A stretch of 64,000 bases of DNA, taken from Pseudomonas gingeri (GTDB lineage: Bacteria; Pseudomonadota; Gammaproteobacteria; Pseudomonadales; Pseudomonadaceae). Both the position numbers and the translations under genes were made by a program. The stretch is taken from the NCBI RefSeq assembly GCF_013385425.1, contig NZ_JACAQA010000001.1:1-64000 (forward strand), in the 5' to 3' direction. The notes under the pieces were generated by a model, which saw only the letters and a list, made by a program, of their open reading frames with translations, was not told the DNA's origin and did not search any database. The first letter of the stretch is position 1. Every line of letters begins with the position of its first letter. This document shows positions 9,780 to 20,240 of this stretch, one piece after another.

Positions 9780-10952
9780 ATGGCTTGGAATGAGCCGGGT
9801 GGCAACTCGAACAATCAGGATCCTTGGGGTGGCAAGCGCCGTAACAACGGCGACCGCAAGGGGCCGCCGGATCTCGACGAAGCCTTCCGCAAGCTGCAGG
9901 AGAGCCTGAACGGGTTGTTCGGTGGCGGTAAGAAACGCGGTGACGATGGCGGTTCGGGCGGTGGCAAGGGCGGCGGTTTCGGCCTGCTGGGCATTGGCCT
10001 CGTCGTGCTCGCGGCCATGTGGCTGTACAGCGCGGTCTATGTCGTCGATGAGCAGGAGCAGGCTGTCGTGCTGCGCTTCGGCAAGTACTACGAAACCGTA
10101 GGGCCGGGCCTGAACATCTATTTCCCGCCGATCGACAAGAAGTTCCTGGAGAACGTCACCCGTGAGCGGGCGTACACCAAGCAGGGCCAGATGCTGACCG
10201 AAGACGAGAACATCGTCGAAGTGCCGCTGACCGTGCAGTACAAGATCAGCAACCTGCAGGACTTCGTGTTGAACGTCGACCAGCCGGAAATCAGTCTGCA
10301 ACAGGCCACCGACAGTGCCCTGCGCCACGTGGTGGGTTCCACCGCGATGGACCAGGTGCTGACCGAAGGGCGCGTGCAGATGGCCGGCGAGATCAAGGAG
10401 CGTCTGCAACGCTTCCTCGACACCTACCGTACCGGTATCACCGTGACCCAGGTGAACGTCCAGAGCGCCGCCGCGCCCCGTGAAGTCCAGGAAGCCTTCG
10501 ACGACGTGATCCGTGCCCGTGAGGACGAACAGCGTTCGCGCAACCAGGCCGAAGGTTACGCCAACGGCGTGGTCCCGGAAGCCCGTGGCCAGGCCCAGCG
10601 TATCCTCGAGGATGCCAACGGCTATCGCGACGAAGTGGTGTCCCGCGCCAAGGGTGAGGCCGACCGCTTCACCAAGCTGGTGGCCGAGTACCGCAAGGCG
10701 CCGGAAGTCACCCGTGAACGCCTGTACCTGGACACCCTGCAGGAAGTCTTCAGCAACACCAGCAAGGTACTCGTGACCGGGAACAAGAATGGCCAGAGCA
10801 ACCTGCTTTACCTGCCGCTGGACAAGATGATCCAGAGCGGTTCCGGCGCCGGTACGCCGGCCAAGGTGGTGGGGTCGATGGCCAGTGGCAACACTGATGT
10901 CACGCCGCACATCACCGAGCCGCAACCCACTCGCACCCGGGAGAGCCGCTGA
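9780..10952 (+). CDS. hflK: FtsH protease regulator HflK
   Basis: HflK forms, with HflC, a large periplasm-facing cage around the membrane protease FtsH. The N-terminal ~75 residues are glycine- and charge-rich, as is usual for HflK. A single membrane helix (LLGIGLVVLAAMWLYSAVYVV, roughly residues 72-91) leads into the SPFH/band-7 domain starting EQEQAVVLRFGKYYETVGPGL. The ATG at 9780 follows a GGAG and is better supported than a TTG 24 bases upstream. The stop overlaps the hflC ATG by one base. Confidence 0.95.
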   Translation: MAWNEPGGNSNNQDPWGGKRRNNGDRKGPPDLDEAFRKLQESLNGLFGGGKKRGDDGGSGGGKGGGFGLLGIGLVVLAAMWLYSAVYVVDEQEQAVVLRFGKYYETVGPGLNIYFPPIDKKFLENVTRERAYTKQGQMLTEDENIVEVPLTVQYKISNLQDFVLNVDQPEISLQQATDSALRHVVGSTAMDQVLTEGRVQMAGEIKERLQRFLDTYRTGITVTQVNVQSAAAPREVQEAFDDVIRAREDEQRSRNQAEGYANGVVPEARGQAQRILEDANGYRDEVVSRAKGEADRFTKLVAEYRKAPEVTRERLYLDTLQEVFSNTSKVLVTGNKNGQSNLLYLPLDKMIQSGSGAGTPAKVVGSMASGNTDVTPHITEPQPTRTRESR

Positions 10953-11821
10953 TGAGCAATAAATCACTGATCGCCCTGGTCCTCGGGGTCATCGTGGCAG
11001 TGGCTGCCTGGAACTGCTTCTACATTGTGTTGCAGACCGAGCGGGCCGTCCTGCTGCAATTCGGCCGTGTGGTCGAGGCCGATGTCCAGCCAGGCCTGCA
11101 TGTGAAGCTGCCCTACGTCAACCAGGTGCGCAAGTTCGACGCCCGCCTGATGACCCTGGATGCTCCGACGCAGCGCTTCCTGACCCTGGAAAAGAAAGCC
11201 GTGATGGTCGATGCCTACGCCAAGTGGCGGGTCAAGGACGCCGAGCGTTTCTATACCGCGACTTCCGGTCTGAAGCAGATCGCCGACGAGCGTCTGTCCC
11301 GGCGTCTGGAGTCGGGCCTGCGTGACCAGTTCGGTAAACGCACCCTGCACGAAGTGGTCTCCGGTGAACGTGATGCGCTGATGGCTGACATCACCGCCTC
11401 GCTGAACGCCATGGCCGCCAAGGAGTTGGGTATCGAAGTGGTCGACGTCCGGGTCAAGGCCATCGACCTGCCGAAGGAAGTCAACCGCAGCGTCTTCGAA
11501 CGCATGAGCACCGAGCGTGAGCGCGAGGCTCGTGAGCACCGCGCCAAGGGTAACGAACTGGCCGAAGGCATTCGTGCCGACGCCGATCGCCAGCGCCGTG
11601 TATTGTTGGCCGAAGCCTATCGCCAGTCGGAAGAAGCCCGCGGTGATGGTGATGCCCAGGCCGCCGCAATCTATTCCAAGGCCTACGGCCAGGACCAGGA
11701 GTTCTACGCGTTCTACCGTAGCCTGCGCGCCTACCGTGAAAGCTTTGCGGACAAGAGCGACGTGCTGGTGCTGGACCCGAGCAGCGACTTTTTCCGTTAT
11801 CTGGAAAAAGCCAAGCCCTGA
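10952..11821 (+). CDS. hflC: FtsH protease regulator HflC
   Basis: Partner of HflK in the FtsH-associated membrane complex. One N-terminal membrane helix (about residues 5-25) is followed by an SPFH domain (TERAVLLQFGRVVEADVQPGLHVKLP) and a long alanine/glutamate-rich helix near the C-terminus (AEGIRADADRQRRVLLAEAYR) that builds the cage wall in HflKC. Length 289 is normal. Translation is probably coupled to hflK through the TGATG overlap. Confidence 0.95.
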   Translation: MSNKSLIALVLGVIVAVAAWNCFYIVLQTERAVLLQFGRVVEADVQPGLHVKLPYVNQVRKFDARLMTLDAPTQRFLTLEKKAVMVDAYAKWRVKDAERFYTATSGLKQIADERLSRRLESGLRDQFGKRTLHEVVSGERDALMADITASLNAMAAKELGIEVVDVRVKAIDLPKEVNRSVFERMSTEREREAREHRAKGNELAEGIRADADRQRRVLLAEAYRQSEEARGDGDAQAAAIYSKAYGQDQEFYAFYRSLRAYRESFADKSDVLVLDPSSDFFRYLEKAKP

Positions 11822-11845
11822 TCCAAGACGTATCGTGTCCCCCCT

Positions 11846-11872
11846 CCGCCCGGCAGCTAAAATGCCGGGCGG
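11846..11872. other. Perfect 10-bp GC-rich hairpin downstream of hflC
   Basis: CCGCCCGGCA and TGCCGGGCGG pair perfectly around a 7-base loop, 25 bases after the hflC stop. No T-run follows, so it may stabilise the mRNA 3' end or assist the T-tailed hairpin at 11908-11931 rather than act as an intrinsic terminator itself. Confidence 0.6.
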
Positions 11873-11907
11873 GGTGATCCTTTCGGAAAACGGGTGTATG
11901 ATGCGGC

Positions 11908-11931
11908 AGCCGGGAAATTCCCGGCTTTTTT
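11908..11931 (+). terminator. Intrinsic terminator after hflC
   Basis: An 8-bp GC-rich stem (AGCCGGGA/TCCCGGCT) with a 3-base loop is followed directly by a run of T. It fits a rho-independent terminator on the plus strand. The rest of the 294-base hflC-hisZ spacer (11822-12115) contains no convincing gene; the small DUF2065 gene that I recall between hflC and hisZ in some pseudomonads is not visible here. Confidence 0.75.
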
Positions 11932-12115
11932 GCGTCTGTATGTTTGATTGGCGGACGGCGGGTTGATCGACCCGACAGGTTTTTCGAGGAAAGTGGTAGG
12001 CGAAGCCGATTTCAGGCTGTTCGTCGCGTCGTTCTTGCGCGCGTGTTAACCATTTTCTGCTTCACTCAAGGCTCGCCTGTGGGCTTGCTGCCCAGATCAT
12101 AGGGGAAAGGCGTTA

Positions 12116-13303
12116 ATGGCAACGGTAGATCGCTGGCTTCTGCCAGATGGCATCGAAGAAGTACTGCCGCCTGAAGCGGCGCGCATCGAAGTGGCGCGGC
12201 GTCAGGTGTTGGACCTGTTCCAGAGCTGGGGCTATGAGTTCGTTGTCACCCCGCATATCGAGTATCTGGAATCCTTGTTGACCGGCGCCGGCCAGGACCT
12301 GGACCTGCGCACCTTCAAGGTGATCGACCCGCAGTCGGGTCGGCAGATGGGGTTTCGCGCGGACATCACGCCGCAGGTGGCGCGTATCGACGCCCACACC
12401 CTGCGTCGCGAAGGCCCGAGCCGCCTGTGCTACGCCGGCAGTGTGCTGCATGCACAGCCGCGGGCCCTGTCGTCCTCGCGCAGCCCGATCCAGTTGGGCG
12501 CCGAGTTGTACGGCGATGCCAGCCCGAGCAGCGACGTCGAAGTCATCAGCCTGATGCTGGCGATGCTGCAACTGGCCGATGTGCCGGATGTGCACATGGA
12601 CCTCGGTCACGTCGGTATCTACCGTGGCCTGGCTCGCGCCGCCGGTTTGTCCGGTGAAGTGGAACAACAGTTGTTCGATGCCCTGCAACGCAAGGCGATC
12701 GATGAAGTGATCCAACTGACCGAAGGTTTGCCGGCCGATCTGGCCGCGATGCTGCGGGCGCTGGTGGATCTGTGTGGCGGCCGCGAAGTGCTGGTGGCGG
12801 CCCGTGAGCGCCTGGCGGGTGCCCCGGCGCAGGTCGCTGCGGCGCTGGATGACCTGCTGGCGATTGCCGAGCGGCTGTCCACGCGCTTCCCGCAATTGCC
12901 GTTGTATTTCGACCTGGGCGAGTTGCGCGGTTACCACTACCACACCGGTGTGGTGTTCGCGGTGTTCGTTCCGGGTGTCGGCCAGGCCATCGCCCAGGGC
13001 GGTCGCTACGACGATATCGGCGCGGACTTCGGCCGTGCACGTCCGGCGACAGGCTTTTCCACCGATTTGAAAACCCTGGTGACCCTGGGGCGTGCCGAAA
13101 TCGAGCTACCGTCTGGCGGTATCTGGATGCCTGACAGCACGGATGCGGCACTCTGGCAGTTGGTCTGCCAGTTGCGCGGCGAGGGTCAGCGTGTGGTCCA
13201 GGCCTTGCCCGGACAACCATCGGCCGCCGCCCGCGAAGCGGACTGCGACCGGCAATTGATTCAGCAGAACGGGCTTTGGCAAGTATTGCCGCTGGCTTCT
13301 TGA
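12116..13303 (+). CDS. hisZ: ATP phosphoribosyltransferase regulatory subunit HisZ
   Basis: HisZ is a catalytically inactive histidyl-tRNA-synthetase paralogue that activates the short form of HisG in the first step of histidine synthesis. The class II synthetase-like core is visible: motif 2-like [15 protein letters not shown] followed by [10 protein letters not shown], then the [21 protein letters not shown] region. Length 395 fits HisZ rather than HisS, and the anticodon-binding domain is absent. The ATG at 12116 is preceded by a GGGGAAAGG purine stretch. The position before purA matches other pseudomonads. Confidence 0.93.
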   Translation: MATVDRWLLPDGIEEVLPPEAARIEVARRQVLDLFQSWGYEFVVTPHIEYLESLLTGAGQDLDLRTFKVIDPQSGRQMGFRADITPQVARIDAHTLRREGPSRLCYAGSVLHAQPRALSSSRSPIQLGAELYGDASPSSDVEVISLMLAMLQLADVPDVHMDLGHVGIYRGLARAAGLSGEVEQQLFDALQRKAIDEVIQLTEGLPADLAAMLRALVDLCGGREVLVAARERLAGAPAQVAAALDDLLAIAERLSTRFPQLPLYFDLGELRGYHYHTGVVFAVFVPGVGQAIAQGGRYDDIGADFGRARPATGFSTDLKTLVTLGRAEIELPSGGIWMPDSTDAALWQLVCQLRGEGQRVVQALPGQPSAAAREADCDRQLIQQNGLWQVLPLAS

Positions 13304-14650
<1,347 letters not shown>

Positions 14651-14669
14651 TAAGCCGTTGATGTAGATC

Positions 14670-14697
14670 ACAAAGACCCCCTTTTGGGGGTCTTTGT
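14670..14697. terminator. Bidirectional-looking intrinsic terminator after purA
   Basis: A perfect 12-bp stem (ACAAAGACCCCC/GGGGGTCTTTGT) closes a TTTT loop. The stem is A-rich on one side and T-rich on the other, so it can terminate transcription from both directions, though only purA points at it here. Confidence 0.85.
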
Positions 14698-14790
14698 CGT
14701 TTCTGCCTGTTGTTCGGCACGGGCCTTGCTGGGATTATCCTCTAAAAAGGGTGCTATCAAATTAATGGCGCCAAAGTCGAGGAATCTCCA

Positions 14791-16725
14791 GTGTCGGCCG
14801 TTCTCTCACTGTTACAAAGCCGTCTATTGCGGCCTGTGTTCGTTACCCTGGGTATCGCTCTTTTGGTGCAGGTGCTGGTGGCGGTCGCTCTGACCCGAAG
14901 CACGGTCACTGCGCTGGAGGCTGATCTGGGCGCTCGCCTGGGTATCGACAGCCAGAAGCTGTCCGGGGAGCTGGAGCAGGCGGGCAAAGAGGTGACGTCG
15001 AGTCTCGACAGCCTTTCGGTCAATACGCGCCAGCGTCTGAACAGCGGCTTGTCCTCGCGACTGAAGGATGAGCAGGCCCAGTTGCGTACGGCGTTGGAGA
15101 AGGATCTGCAGGATTCGGCCAACGACATGGCGCAGCTATTGGCTTCCGTGGCCCCGCGAGCCATGTGGGATAACGATGTACCGACCCTTTCCGAATTCGC
15201 CCGTCGCGCCCAGCGCAATCCGAATGTTCTGTTCGTGGTCTATGACGATGCGGCTGGCGAACACCTGACCCGCTACCTGAACCGTGAAAACCCGATCAAC
15301 CAGGCTCTTTTGGCCAAGGGTGAGGGTGAGCGGGCGCTGGACAAGGTGCTCAGTGCGGCGAAGAACGATCCATCGGTCTACTACGTCGAAGCGTCGATCA
15401 GCCCTAACGGTGTGGAGATCGGCAAGGTGCGGATGGGGGTTTCCACAGCCTCGGTCGAGACCGAACTGAAGGCGCTGGACCAGCGTTTCACGACCTTGAT
15501 CGCCAGCAGCGACAAGCTGGTGGGCGATAGCCTGCAAGGGGCGTCGGCGGACAGTTCCAAGGCCATGCAGGCGCGCTTGCAATCGGCTCAGGCCACCGCT
15601 TCGCAAATGCAGGCCAATACCACGGCAACCGTGCAGGATGCGGCGCAGACCCTGCGTTGGCGGATCGGCATGGGTCTGGCCCTGGTCGGTCTCGGCGTGC
15701 TGCTGTTACTGGCGGTGGTGCTCGGGCGGCGGGTGGTCAACAAGCTGCATCTGCTGATTGCAGCTTTGAATGACCTGGCAGCCGGGGAGGGTGATCTGAC
15801 CAAGCGCGTCCAGCTCAACAGCAATGATGAAATCGGTGATATGGCTTCGGCGGTGAACCGTTTTGTCGAAAAGCTGCAGCCTATCGTGCGGGAAGCGGGT
15901 GATGTGGCCCAGCGTACCGGAGTGGAAATCGGCCAGATGACTTTGCGCAACGCCGGTGCCGATGCCGCCGCGAATTTGCAGCGTGACGAAGTGGCGCAGA
16001 GCTTGCGCGAATTGTCGAAGATGGCCGATGACGCGCAGACCGAAAGCCATGCGATGCAGGCGGCGTTGAAGCAGGTGGTGGATATTCGCCAGGCGACCGA
16101 TGAAAACACCCGGACTTCGAATCAGGTCGGCAATCTGATCGAGGCCCTGGCTGGACAGGTGGATACCGGTTCCAAGGTAATCGAGCGGCTGGCGCAGCAG
16201 AGTGAGCAGATTGAAGTGGTGCTGACGGTGATTCACGGGATTGCCGAGCAGACCAATCTTTTGGCCCTGAACGCGGCCATCGAGGCGGCGCGGGCGGGTG
16301 AAACCGGTCGCGGGTTTGCCGTGGTGGCGGATGAGGTGCGAGCGTTGGCGAGCAAGACGCAAAGCTCCACCGGCGATATCCAGGCGCATATCGGTGCTTT
16401 GCAGCAGGGCGCGCGGGAGGCGGTGGCGGCTATTGGGCAGGCGGGGCGTCAGGCCAGTGAAGGTTTGGCGGTGTTGCGCAGCAGTGTGAAGTTGCAGCAG
16501 AGCGTGCAGTCTTCGGTGGAGCAGGTGCATGCGGCGATTGGCCTGGCGACCAAGGCGGCGGCCCATCAGGCCGAAGGCGCGCATGCGGTGCGTGGGCGGG
16601 TCGAGGTGATCCATGCCCAGGCCGAGCGCGCGGCGCAGGCGGTGGTGGAGACCACGGCCAGCGGCAAGGTGCTCGACAGCCTGGCGGGGCAGCTCAAGGC
16701 GAGCCTGGGGCAGTTCCGGGCCTGA
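14791..16725 (+). CDS. Methyl-accepting chemotaxis protein (ligand unknown)
   Basis: A membrane chemoreceptor of 644 residues. The first membrane helix is at about 15-34 and the second at about 289-313, enclosing a ~250-residue periplasmic sensor domain that I cannot assign to a named fold. A HAMP domain (about 310-365) and the cytoplasmic signalling domain follow. The hairpin tip is unmistakable: [20 protein letters not shown] followed by [17 protein letters not shown] (about 482-520). No C-terminal CheR-docking pentapeptide is seen. The start is GTG 14791, with GAGGA at 14779-14783. It stands alone between purA and the tRNA genes, and no che genes are nearby. Confidence 0.93.
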   Translation: MSAVLSLLQSRLLRPVFVTLGIALLVQVLVAVALTRSTVTALEADLGARLGIDSQKLSGELEQAGKEVTSSLDSLSVNTRQRLNSGLSSRLKDEQAQLRTALEKDLQDSANDMAQLLASVAPRAMWDNDVPTLSEFARRAQRNPNVLFVVYDDAAGEHLTRYLNRENPINQALLAKGEGERALDKVLSAAKNDPSVYYVEASISPNGVEIGKVRMGVSTASVETELKALDQRFTTLIASSDKLVGDSLQGASADSSKAMQARLQSAQATASQMQANTTATVQDAAQTLRWRIGMGLALVGLGVLLLLAVVLGRRVVNKLHLLIAALNDLAAGEGDLTKRVQLNSNDEIGDMASAVNRFVEKLQPIVREAGDVAQRTGVEIGQMTLRNAGADAAANLQRDEVAQSLRELSKMADDAQTESHAMQAALKQVVDIRQATDENTRTSNQVGNLIEALAGQVDTGSKVIERLAQQSEQIEVVLTVIHGIAEQTNLLALNAAIEAARAGETGRGFAVVADEVRALASKTQSSTGDIQAHIGALQQGAREAVAAIGQAGRQASEGLAVLRSSVKLQQSVQSSVEQVHAAIGLATKAAAHQAEGAHAVRGRVEVIHAQAERAAQAVVETTASGKVLDSLAGQLKASLGQFRA

Positions 16726-16742
16726 TGCGGGGTGTCAGTGCT

Positions 16743-16847
16743 GGCCTCTTCGCGGGCAAGCTCCGCTCCCACGGGATTTGTGCCGCGCCGCCAATCTACG
16801 GCCAGGCGCGGACACTGTGGGAGCGGAGCTTGCCCGCGAAGAGGGCC
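16743..16847. repeat. REPIN (inverted pair of REP sequences)
   Basis: Two ~30-base arms (16743-16772 and 16817-16847) are near-perfect inverted copies built around CTTCGCGGGCAAGCTCCGCT, separated by a ~44-base spacer. The same arms recur at 49366-49467 and, in a variant form, at 45146-45223, 60408-60440 and 61792-61899. The element lies between genes, as pseudomonad REPINs usually do. Confidence 0.85.
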
Positions 16848-16954
16848 TCAAGAGCGCCAAAGTACTTTCAGGCATGCTCCTGGCCTTAGCCGCGCCATCA
16901 ATGCCGCTGAGAGTAGGGGTAAGAGTGAGTTGAAATGATTGAACCCCAGAAACG

Positions 16955-16980
16955 CAAAAACCCGCTTTCGCGGGTTTTTG
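16955..16980 (-). terminator. Terminator of the proximal tRNA-Leu gene
   Basis: An 11-bp stem (CAAAAACCCGC/GCGGGTTTTTG) closed by TTTC, immediately downstream of the minus-strand tRNA gene. The A-run on the plus strand becomes the U-run of the minus-strand transcript. Confidence 0.8.
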
Positions 16981-17013
16981 TGAGATTTCAGAGTGATACT
17001 CTGAAACTTGAAT

Positions 17014-17100
17014 TGGTGCCCAGAAGAAGACTCGAACTTCCACGACCTTGCGGTCACCAGCACCTGAAGCTGGCGTGTCTACCAATTTCACCATCTGGGC
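17014..17100 (-). tRNA. tRNA-Leu(CAG), copy 1
   Basis: Read on the minus strand, the gene starts GCCCAGATGG and ends CTGGGCACCA with an encoded CCA. The 7-bp acceptor stem (GCCCAGA/TCTGGGC), the TTGGTAGACACGC D-arm region, the anticodon stem CCAGC/GCTGG with loop TTCAGGT (anticodon CAG), a class II long variable arm and the TTCGAGT T-loop are all visible. It is 87 nt long and reads CUG codons. The mature sequence is identical to copy 2. Confidence 0.97.
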
Positions 17101-17135
17101 AGCATCAGCAGCGTTGCGCGCCGTTGATGGGTCGC

Positions 17136-17164
17136 ACTATACGGAGAGCCTTTTGATCTGTAAA
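17136..17164 (-). promoter_or_regulatory. Sigma-70 promoter of tRNA-Leu copy 1
   Basis: On the minus strand a -35 hexamer TTTACA (17159-17164) and a -10 hexamer TATAGT (17136-17141) are separated by exactly 17 bases, 35 bases before the tRNA. The same pair with the same spacing precedes copy 2. Confidence 0.8.
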
Positions 17165-17258
17165 CCCCTGTTTTTGCTTTTAATTAAATCTCGGGTGCGG
17201 CTCGGTATCCGCCAGGGGCGGGTGCTGGGGTCGGAAGATTTGCAGGAGGCAGAAACGC

Positions 17259-17281
17259 AAAAACCCGCTTTCGCGGGTTTT
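17259..17281 (-). terminator. Terminator of the distal tRNA-Leu gene
   Basis: Hairpin AAAAACCCGC/GCGGGTTTT with a TTTC loop, directly downstream of tRNA copy 2 on the minus strand. It should stop readthrough into copy 1, which then depends on its own promoter. Confidence 0.75.
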
Positions 17282-17316
17282 CGTGAGATTCCAGAGTGTT
17301 ACTCTGAAACTTGAAT

Positions 17317-17403
17317 TGGTGCCCAGAAGAAGACTCGAACTTCCACGACCTTGCGGTCACCAGCACCTGAAGCTGGCGTGTCTACCAATTTCACCATCTG
17401 GGC
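17317..17403 (-). tRNA. tRNA-Leu(CAG), copy 2
   Basis: Same 87-nt sequence and structure as copy 1: acceptor stem GCCCAGA/TCTGGGC, anticodon loop TTCAGGT (CAG), long variable arm, encoded CCA. It lies 216 bases upstream of copy 1 in the direction of transcription. Confidence 0.97.
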
Positions 17404-17437
17404 AGTATCGTCAACGTCTCCGTCGTCGATGGCGCGC

Positions 17438-17466
17438 ACTATACGGAGGCGCCTTTTAACTGTAAA
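17438..17466 (-). promoter_or_regulatory. Sigma-70 promoter of tRNA-Leu copy 2
   Basis: On the minus strand, TTTACA (17461-17466) and TATAGT (17438-17443) with a 17-base spacer, followed by a GC-rich start region typical of stable-RNA promoters. 17467-17627 holds nothing else that I recognise before rnr. Confidence 0.8.
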
Positions 17467-17627
17467 CCCCTGTCATGAAAAAAACCAAAAAAAACGCTTC
17501 AATGTGCATCAGCCGGCATTTTTCACGCGGACAAATGGGTTTTAAGGCCGCCTGTGTGCCTGAAATTTCCCGTTTCAATACGCGTATGCCAAACTAACCC
17601 GCATATAGACAAGGTGAAATTTATCTA

Positions 17628-20240
17628 ATGGCCGATTGGCAGTCCCTCGATCCCGAGGCCGCTCGTGAAGCGGAAAAATACGAAAACCCCATTCCTAGCC
17701 GCGAGCTTATCCTGGCGCACCTGTCCGAGCGTGGATCGCCGGCCAGTCGCGAGGAGCTGGTGGATGAGTTTGGTCTGACCACTGAAGATCAGATCGAGGC
17801 TCTGCGCCGCCGCCTTCGTGCCATGGAGCGCGATGCGCAACTGATTTACACCCGCCGCGGCACTTACGCGCCGGTGGACAAGCTCGACCTGATCCTCGGC
17901 CGCATCGCCGGCCACCGCGACGGTTTCGGTTTTCTGATCCCGGACGACGGCAGTGACGACCTGTTCATGAGCCCGGCGCAAATGCGTCTGGTGTTCGATG
18001 GCGACCGTGCCCTGGCGCGGGTGTCCGGCCTGGATCGGCGCGGACGCCGTGAAGGCGTGATCGTCGAAGTGGTGTCCCGTGCTCACGAGAGCATCGTCGG
18101 GCGTTACTTCGAAGAGGGCGGTATCGGCTTCGTGGTCGCGGACAATCCGAAGATCCAGCAGGAAGTGCTGGTGACCCCGGGCCGCAACGCCGACGCCCGT
18201 GTCGGTCAGTTCGTCGAGGTGAAGATCACCCACTGGCCGACGCCGCGCTTCCAGCCCCAGGGCGATGTGATCGAAGTGGTGGGCAACTACATGGCGCCCG
18301 GCATGGAGATCGATGTCGCGCTGCGCACCTACGACATTCCCCACGTCTGGCCCGAGGCCGTGCTCAAGGAAGCGGCGAAGCTCAAGCCGGAAGTCGAGGA
18401 CAAGGACAAAGAGAAGCGCGTCGACCTGCGCCATCTGCCGTTCGTCACCATCGACGGCGAAGATGCCCGCGACTTCGACGATGCGGTCTACTGCGAAGCC
18501 AAGCCCGGCAAGCTGCGCCTGTTCTCCGGCGGCTGGAAGTTGTACGTGGCGATTGCCGACGTTTCCAGCTATGTGAAGATCGGTTCTGCGCTGGACACTG
18601 AAGCCCAGGTTCGTGGCAACTCGGTGTACTTCCCCGAGCGCGTGGTGCCGATGCTGCCGGAGCAGCTGTCCAACGGCCTGTGCTCGCTGAACCCGCATGT
18701 CGACCGTTTGGCGATGGTCTGCGAGATGACCATCAACAAAAGCGGGCAGATGACCGACTACGTGTTCTACGAAGCGGTGATCCACTCCCATGCCCGCCTG
18801 ACCTACAACAAGGTCAGCGCGATCCTGGAACAGCCGAAGACCACCGAGGCGAAGAAGCTGCGTGGCGAGTATTCGGAAGTGGTTCCGGACCTCAAGCAGC
18901 TCTACGCCCTGTACAAGGTGTTGCTGGCGGCCCGTCATACCCGTGGCGCCATCGACTTCGAAACCCAGGAAACGCGGATCATCTTCGGTTCCGAGCGCAA
19001 GATCGCGGAAATCCGTCCGACCACCCGCAACGATGCCCACAAGCTGATCGAAGAATGCATGCTGGCGGCCAACGTGGCCACCGCCGAGTTCCTCAAGAAG
19101 CACGAGATTCCGGCCTTGTACCGGGTGCATGACGGTCCGCCGCCGGAACGCCTGGAAAAACTCCGTGCCTTCCTCGGTGAGCTGGGCCTGTCCCTGCACA
19201 AGGGCAAGGACGGTCCGTCGCCGAAGGATTACCAGGCGTTGCTGGCCAGTATCCAGAGCCGCCCGGATTTCCACCTGATCCAGACCGTGATGCTGCGCTC
19301 GTTGAGCCAGGCGGTGTACAGCGCTGATAACCAGGGCCACTTCGGCCTGAATTACGAGGCCTACACCCACTTCACTTCGCCGATCCGTCGTTACCCGGAC
19401 CTGCTGACGCACCGCGCGATCCGCAGTGTCATCCACTCCAAGCAGGACACCCCGCACGTGCGTCGTGCCGGCGCGATGACCATTCCGAAGGCGCGGATCT
19501 ATCCGTACGACGAGGCGGCGCTGGAGCAGTTGGGCGAACAGTGCTCGATGAGCGAGCGGCGTGCCGACGAAGCCACCCGTGACGTGGTGAACTGGCTCAA
19601 GTGCGAGTTCATGAAGGATCGCGTGGGCGAGTCGTTCCCGGGTGTGGTCACTGCCGTGACCGGTTTCGGCCTGTTCGTCGAGCTGACCGATATCTACGTC
19701 GAAGGCCTGGTGCATGTCACCGCCTTGCCGGGCGATTACTACCATTTCGATCCGGTTCATCACCGCCTGGCGGGCGAGCGCACCGGTCGCAGCTTCCGCC
19801 TCGGCGACACGGTGGAAGTGAAGGTCATGCGCGTCGATCTCGACGAGCGCAAGATCGACTTCGAAATGGCCGAGAAAACCCTCAGCGCGCCGATCGGTCG
19901 CAAGAAACGTGGCACTGAAGCCACCGCACCTGCCCCCGCGCCTGTCGCGAAAGCGCCGGAGCCGGCCAAGGCCGGGCGTCGTGGCGCGGTGGCGAAGAAG
20001 TCGGACGAGGCTTATCGCCCCAGCGATGCAGCGGCGAAAAACGCCGAAGTGCGCCGCAGTCGCGAACTGAAGCAGGCGTTGTTGGCCGAAGCCAAGAACG
20101 GCGGTAAAGGCAAGACCGAGGGAAAGCCCGCGCGCGGGACGTCGTCGGAAAAACCGAGCAAGCATCGTAAAGGCCCGCCAAAAGCGGGCGCTGGTCCCGC
20201 GAAAAGCGGCGGGGCGCGTAAACCCAAGGGCAAGTCATGA
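17628..20240 (+). CDS. rnr: Ribonuclease R
   Basis: RNase R is a processive 3'-5' exoribonuclease that degrades structured RNA and takes part in rRNA quality control and trans-translation. The 870 residues show an N-terminal winged-helix segment (SRELILAHLSERG), two cold-shock domains, the RNB catalytic domain with the metal-binding DGEDARDFDDAVY motif (about 282), and a C-terminal S1 domain (SFPGVVTAVTGFGLFVEL). A long Lys/Ala/Pro-rich tail of about 100 residues follows, probably RNA-binding. The stop overlaps the rlmB ATG (ATGA). Confidence 0.97.
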   Translation: MADWQSLDPEAAREAEKYENPIPSRELILAHLSERGSPASREELVDEFGLTTEDQIEALRRRLRAMERDAQLIYTRRGTYAPVDKLDLILGRIAGHRDGFGFLIPDDGSDDLFMSPAQMRLVFDGDRALARVSGLDRRGRREGVIVEVVSRAHESIVGRYFEEGGIGFVVADNPKIQQEVLVTPGRNADARVGQFVEVKITHWPTPRFQPQGDVIEVVGNYMAPGMEIDVALRTYDIPHVWPEAVLKEAAKLKPEVEDKDKEKRVDLRHLPFVTIDGEDARDFDDAVYCEAKPGKLRLFSGGWKLYVAIADVSSYVKIGSALDTEAQVRGNSVYFPERVVPMLPEQLSNGLCSLNPHVDRLAMVCEMTINKSGQMTDYVFYEAVIHSHARLTYNKVSAILEQPKTTEAKKLRGEYSEVVPDLKQLYALYKVLLAARHTRGAIDFETQETRIIFGSERKIAEIRPTTRNDAHKLIEECMLAANVATAEFLKKHEIPALYRVHDGPPPERLEKLRAFLGELGLSLHKGKDGPSPKDYQALLASIQSRPDFHLIQTVMLRSLSQAVYSADNQGHFGLNYEAYTHFTSPIRRYPDLLTHRAIRSVIHSKQDTPHVRRAGAMTIPKARIYPYDEAALEQLGEQCSMSERRADEATRDVVNWLKCEFMKDRVGESFPGVVTAVTGFGLFVELTDIYVEGLVHVTALPGDYYHFDPVHHRLAGERTGRSFRLGDTVEVKVMRVDLDERKIDFEMAEKTLSAPIGRKKRGTEATAPAPAPVAKAPEPAKAGRRGAVAKKSDEAYRPSDAAAKNAEVRRSRELKQALLAEAKNGGKGKTEGKPARGTSSEKPSKHRKGPPKAGAGPAKSGGARKPKGKS

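Larger units (their letters stand above)
16947..17102. repeat. Left copy of a 156-bp tandem duplication carrying tRNA-Leu
   Basis: This segment is almost identical to 17250-17405, differing at only a few positions upstream of the tRNA. Each copy includes the terminator hairpin, the complete tRNA gene and the base before its 5' end. The intervening bases hold a separate promoter for this copy. Confidence 0.85.
17250..17405. repeat. Right copy of the 156-bp tRNA-Leu duplication
   Basis: Second copy of the repeat at 16947-17102, with its own terminator and tRNA. The ~60 bases beyond each copy, holding the promoters, are related but more diverged, so the original duplication unit was probably about 300 bases and the tRNA parts have been kept identical. 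Confidence 0.85.

Noticed and set aside
8127..10967. A very long minus-strand open frame (over 900 codons) antisense to hfq, hflX and hflK
   Set aside because: It mirrors the codon-position GC bias of the real genes on the plus strand, has low-complexity composition and no recognisable domain. Similar shadows lie antisense to amiB, mutL, ygiQ and the cluster at 38354-44204.
12116..13303. Histidyl-tRNA synthetase HisS
   Set aside because: The anticodon-binding domain is missing and the length and position before purA fit HisZ.
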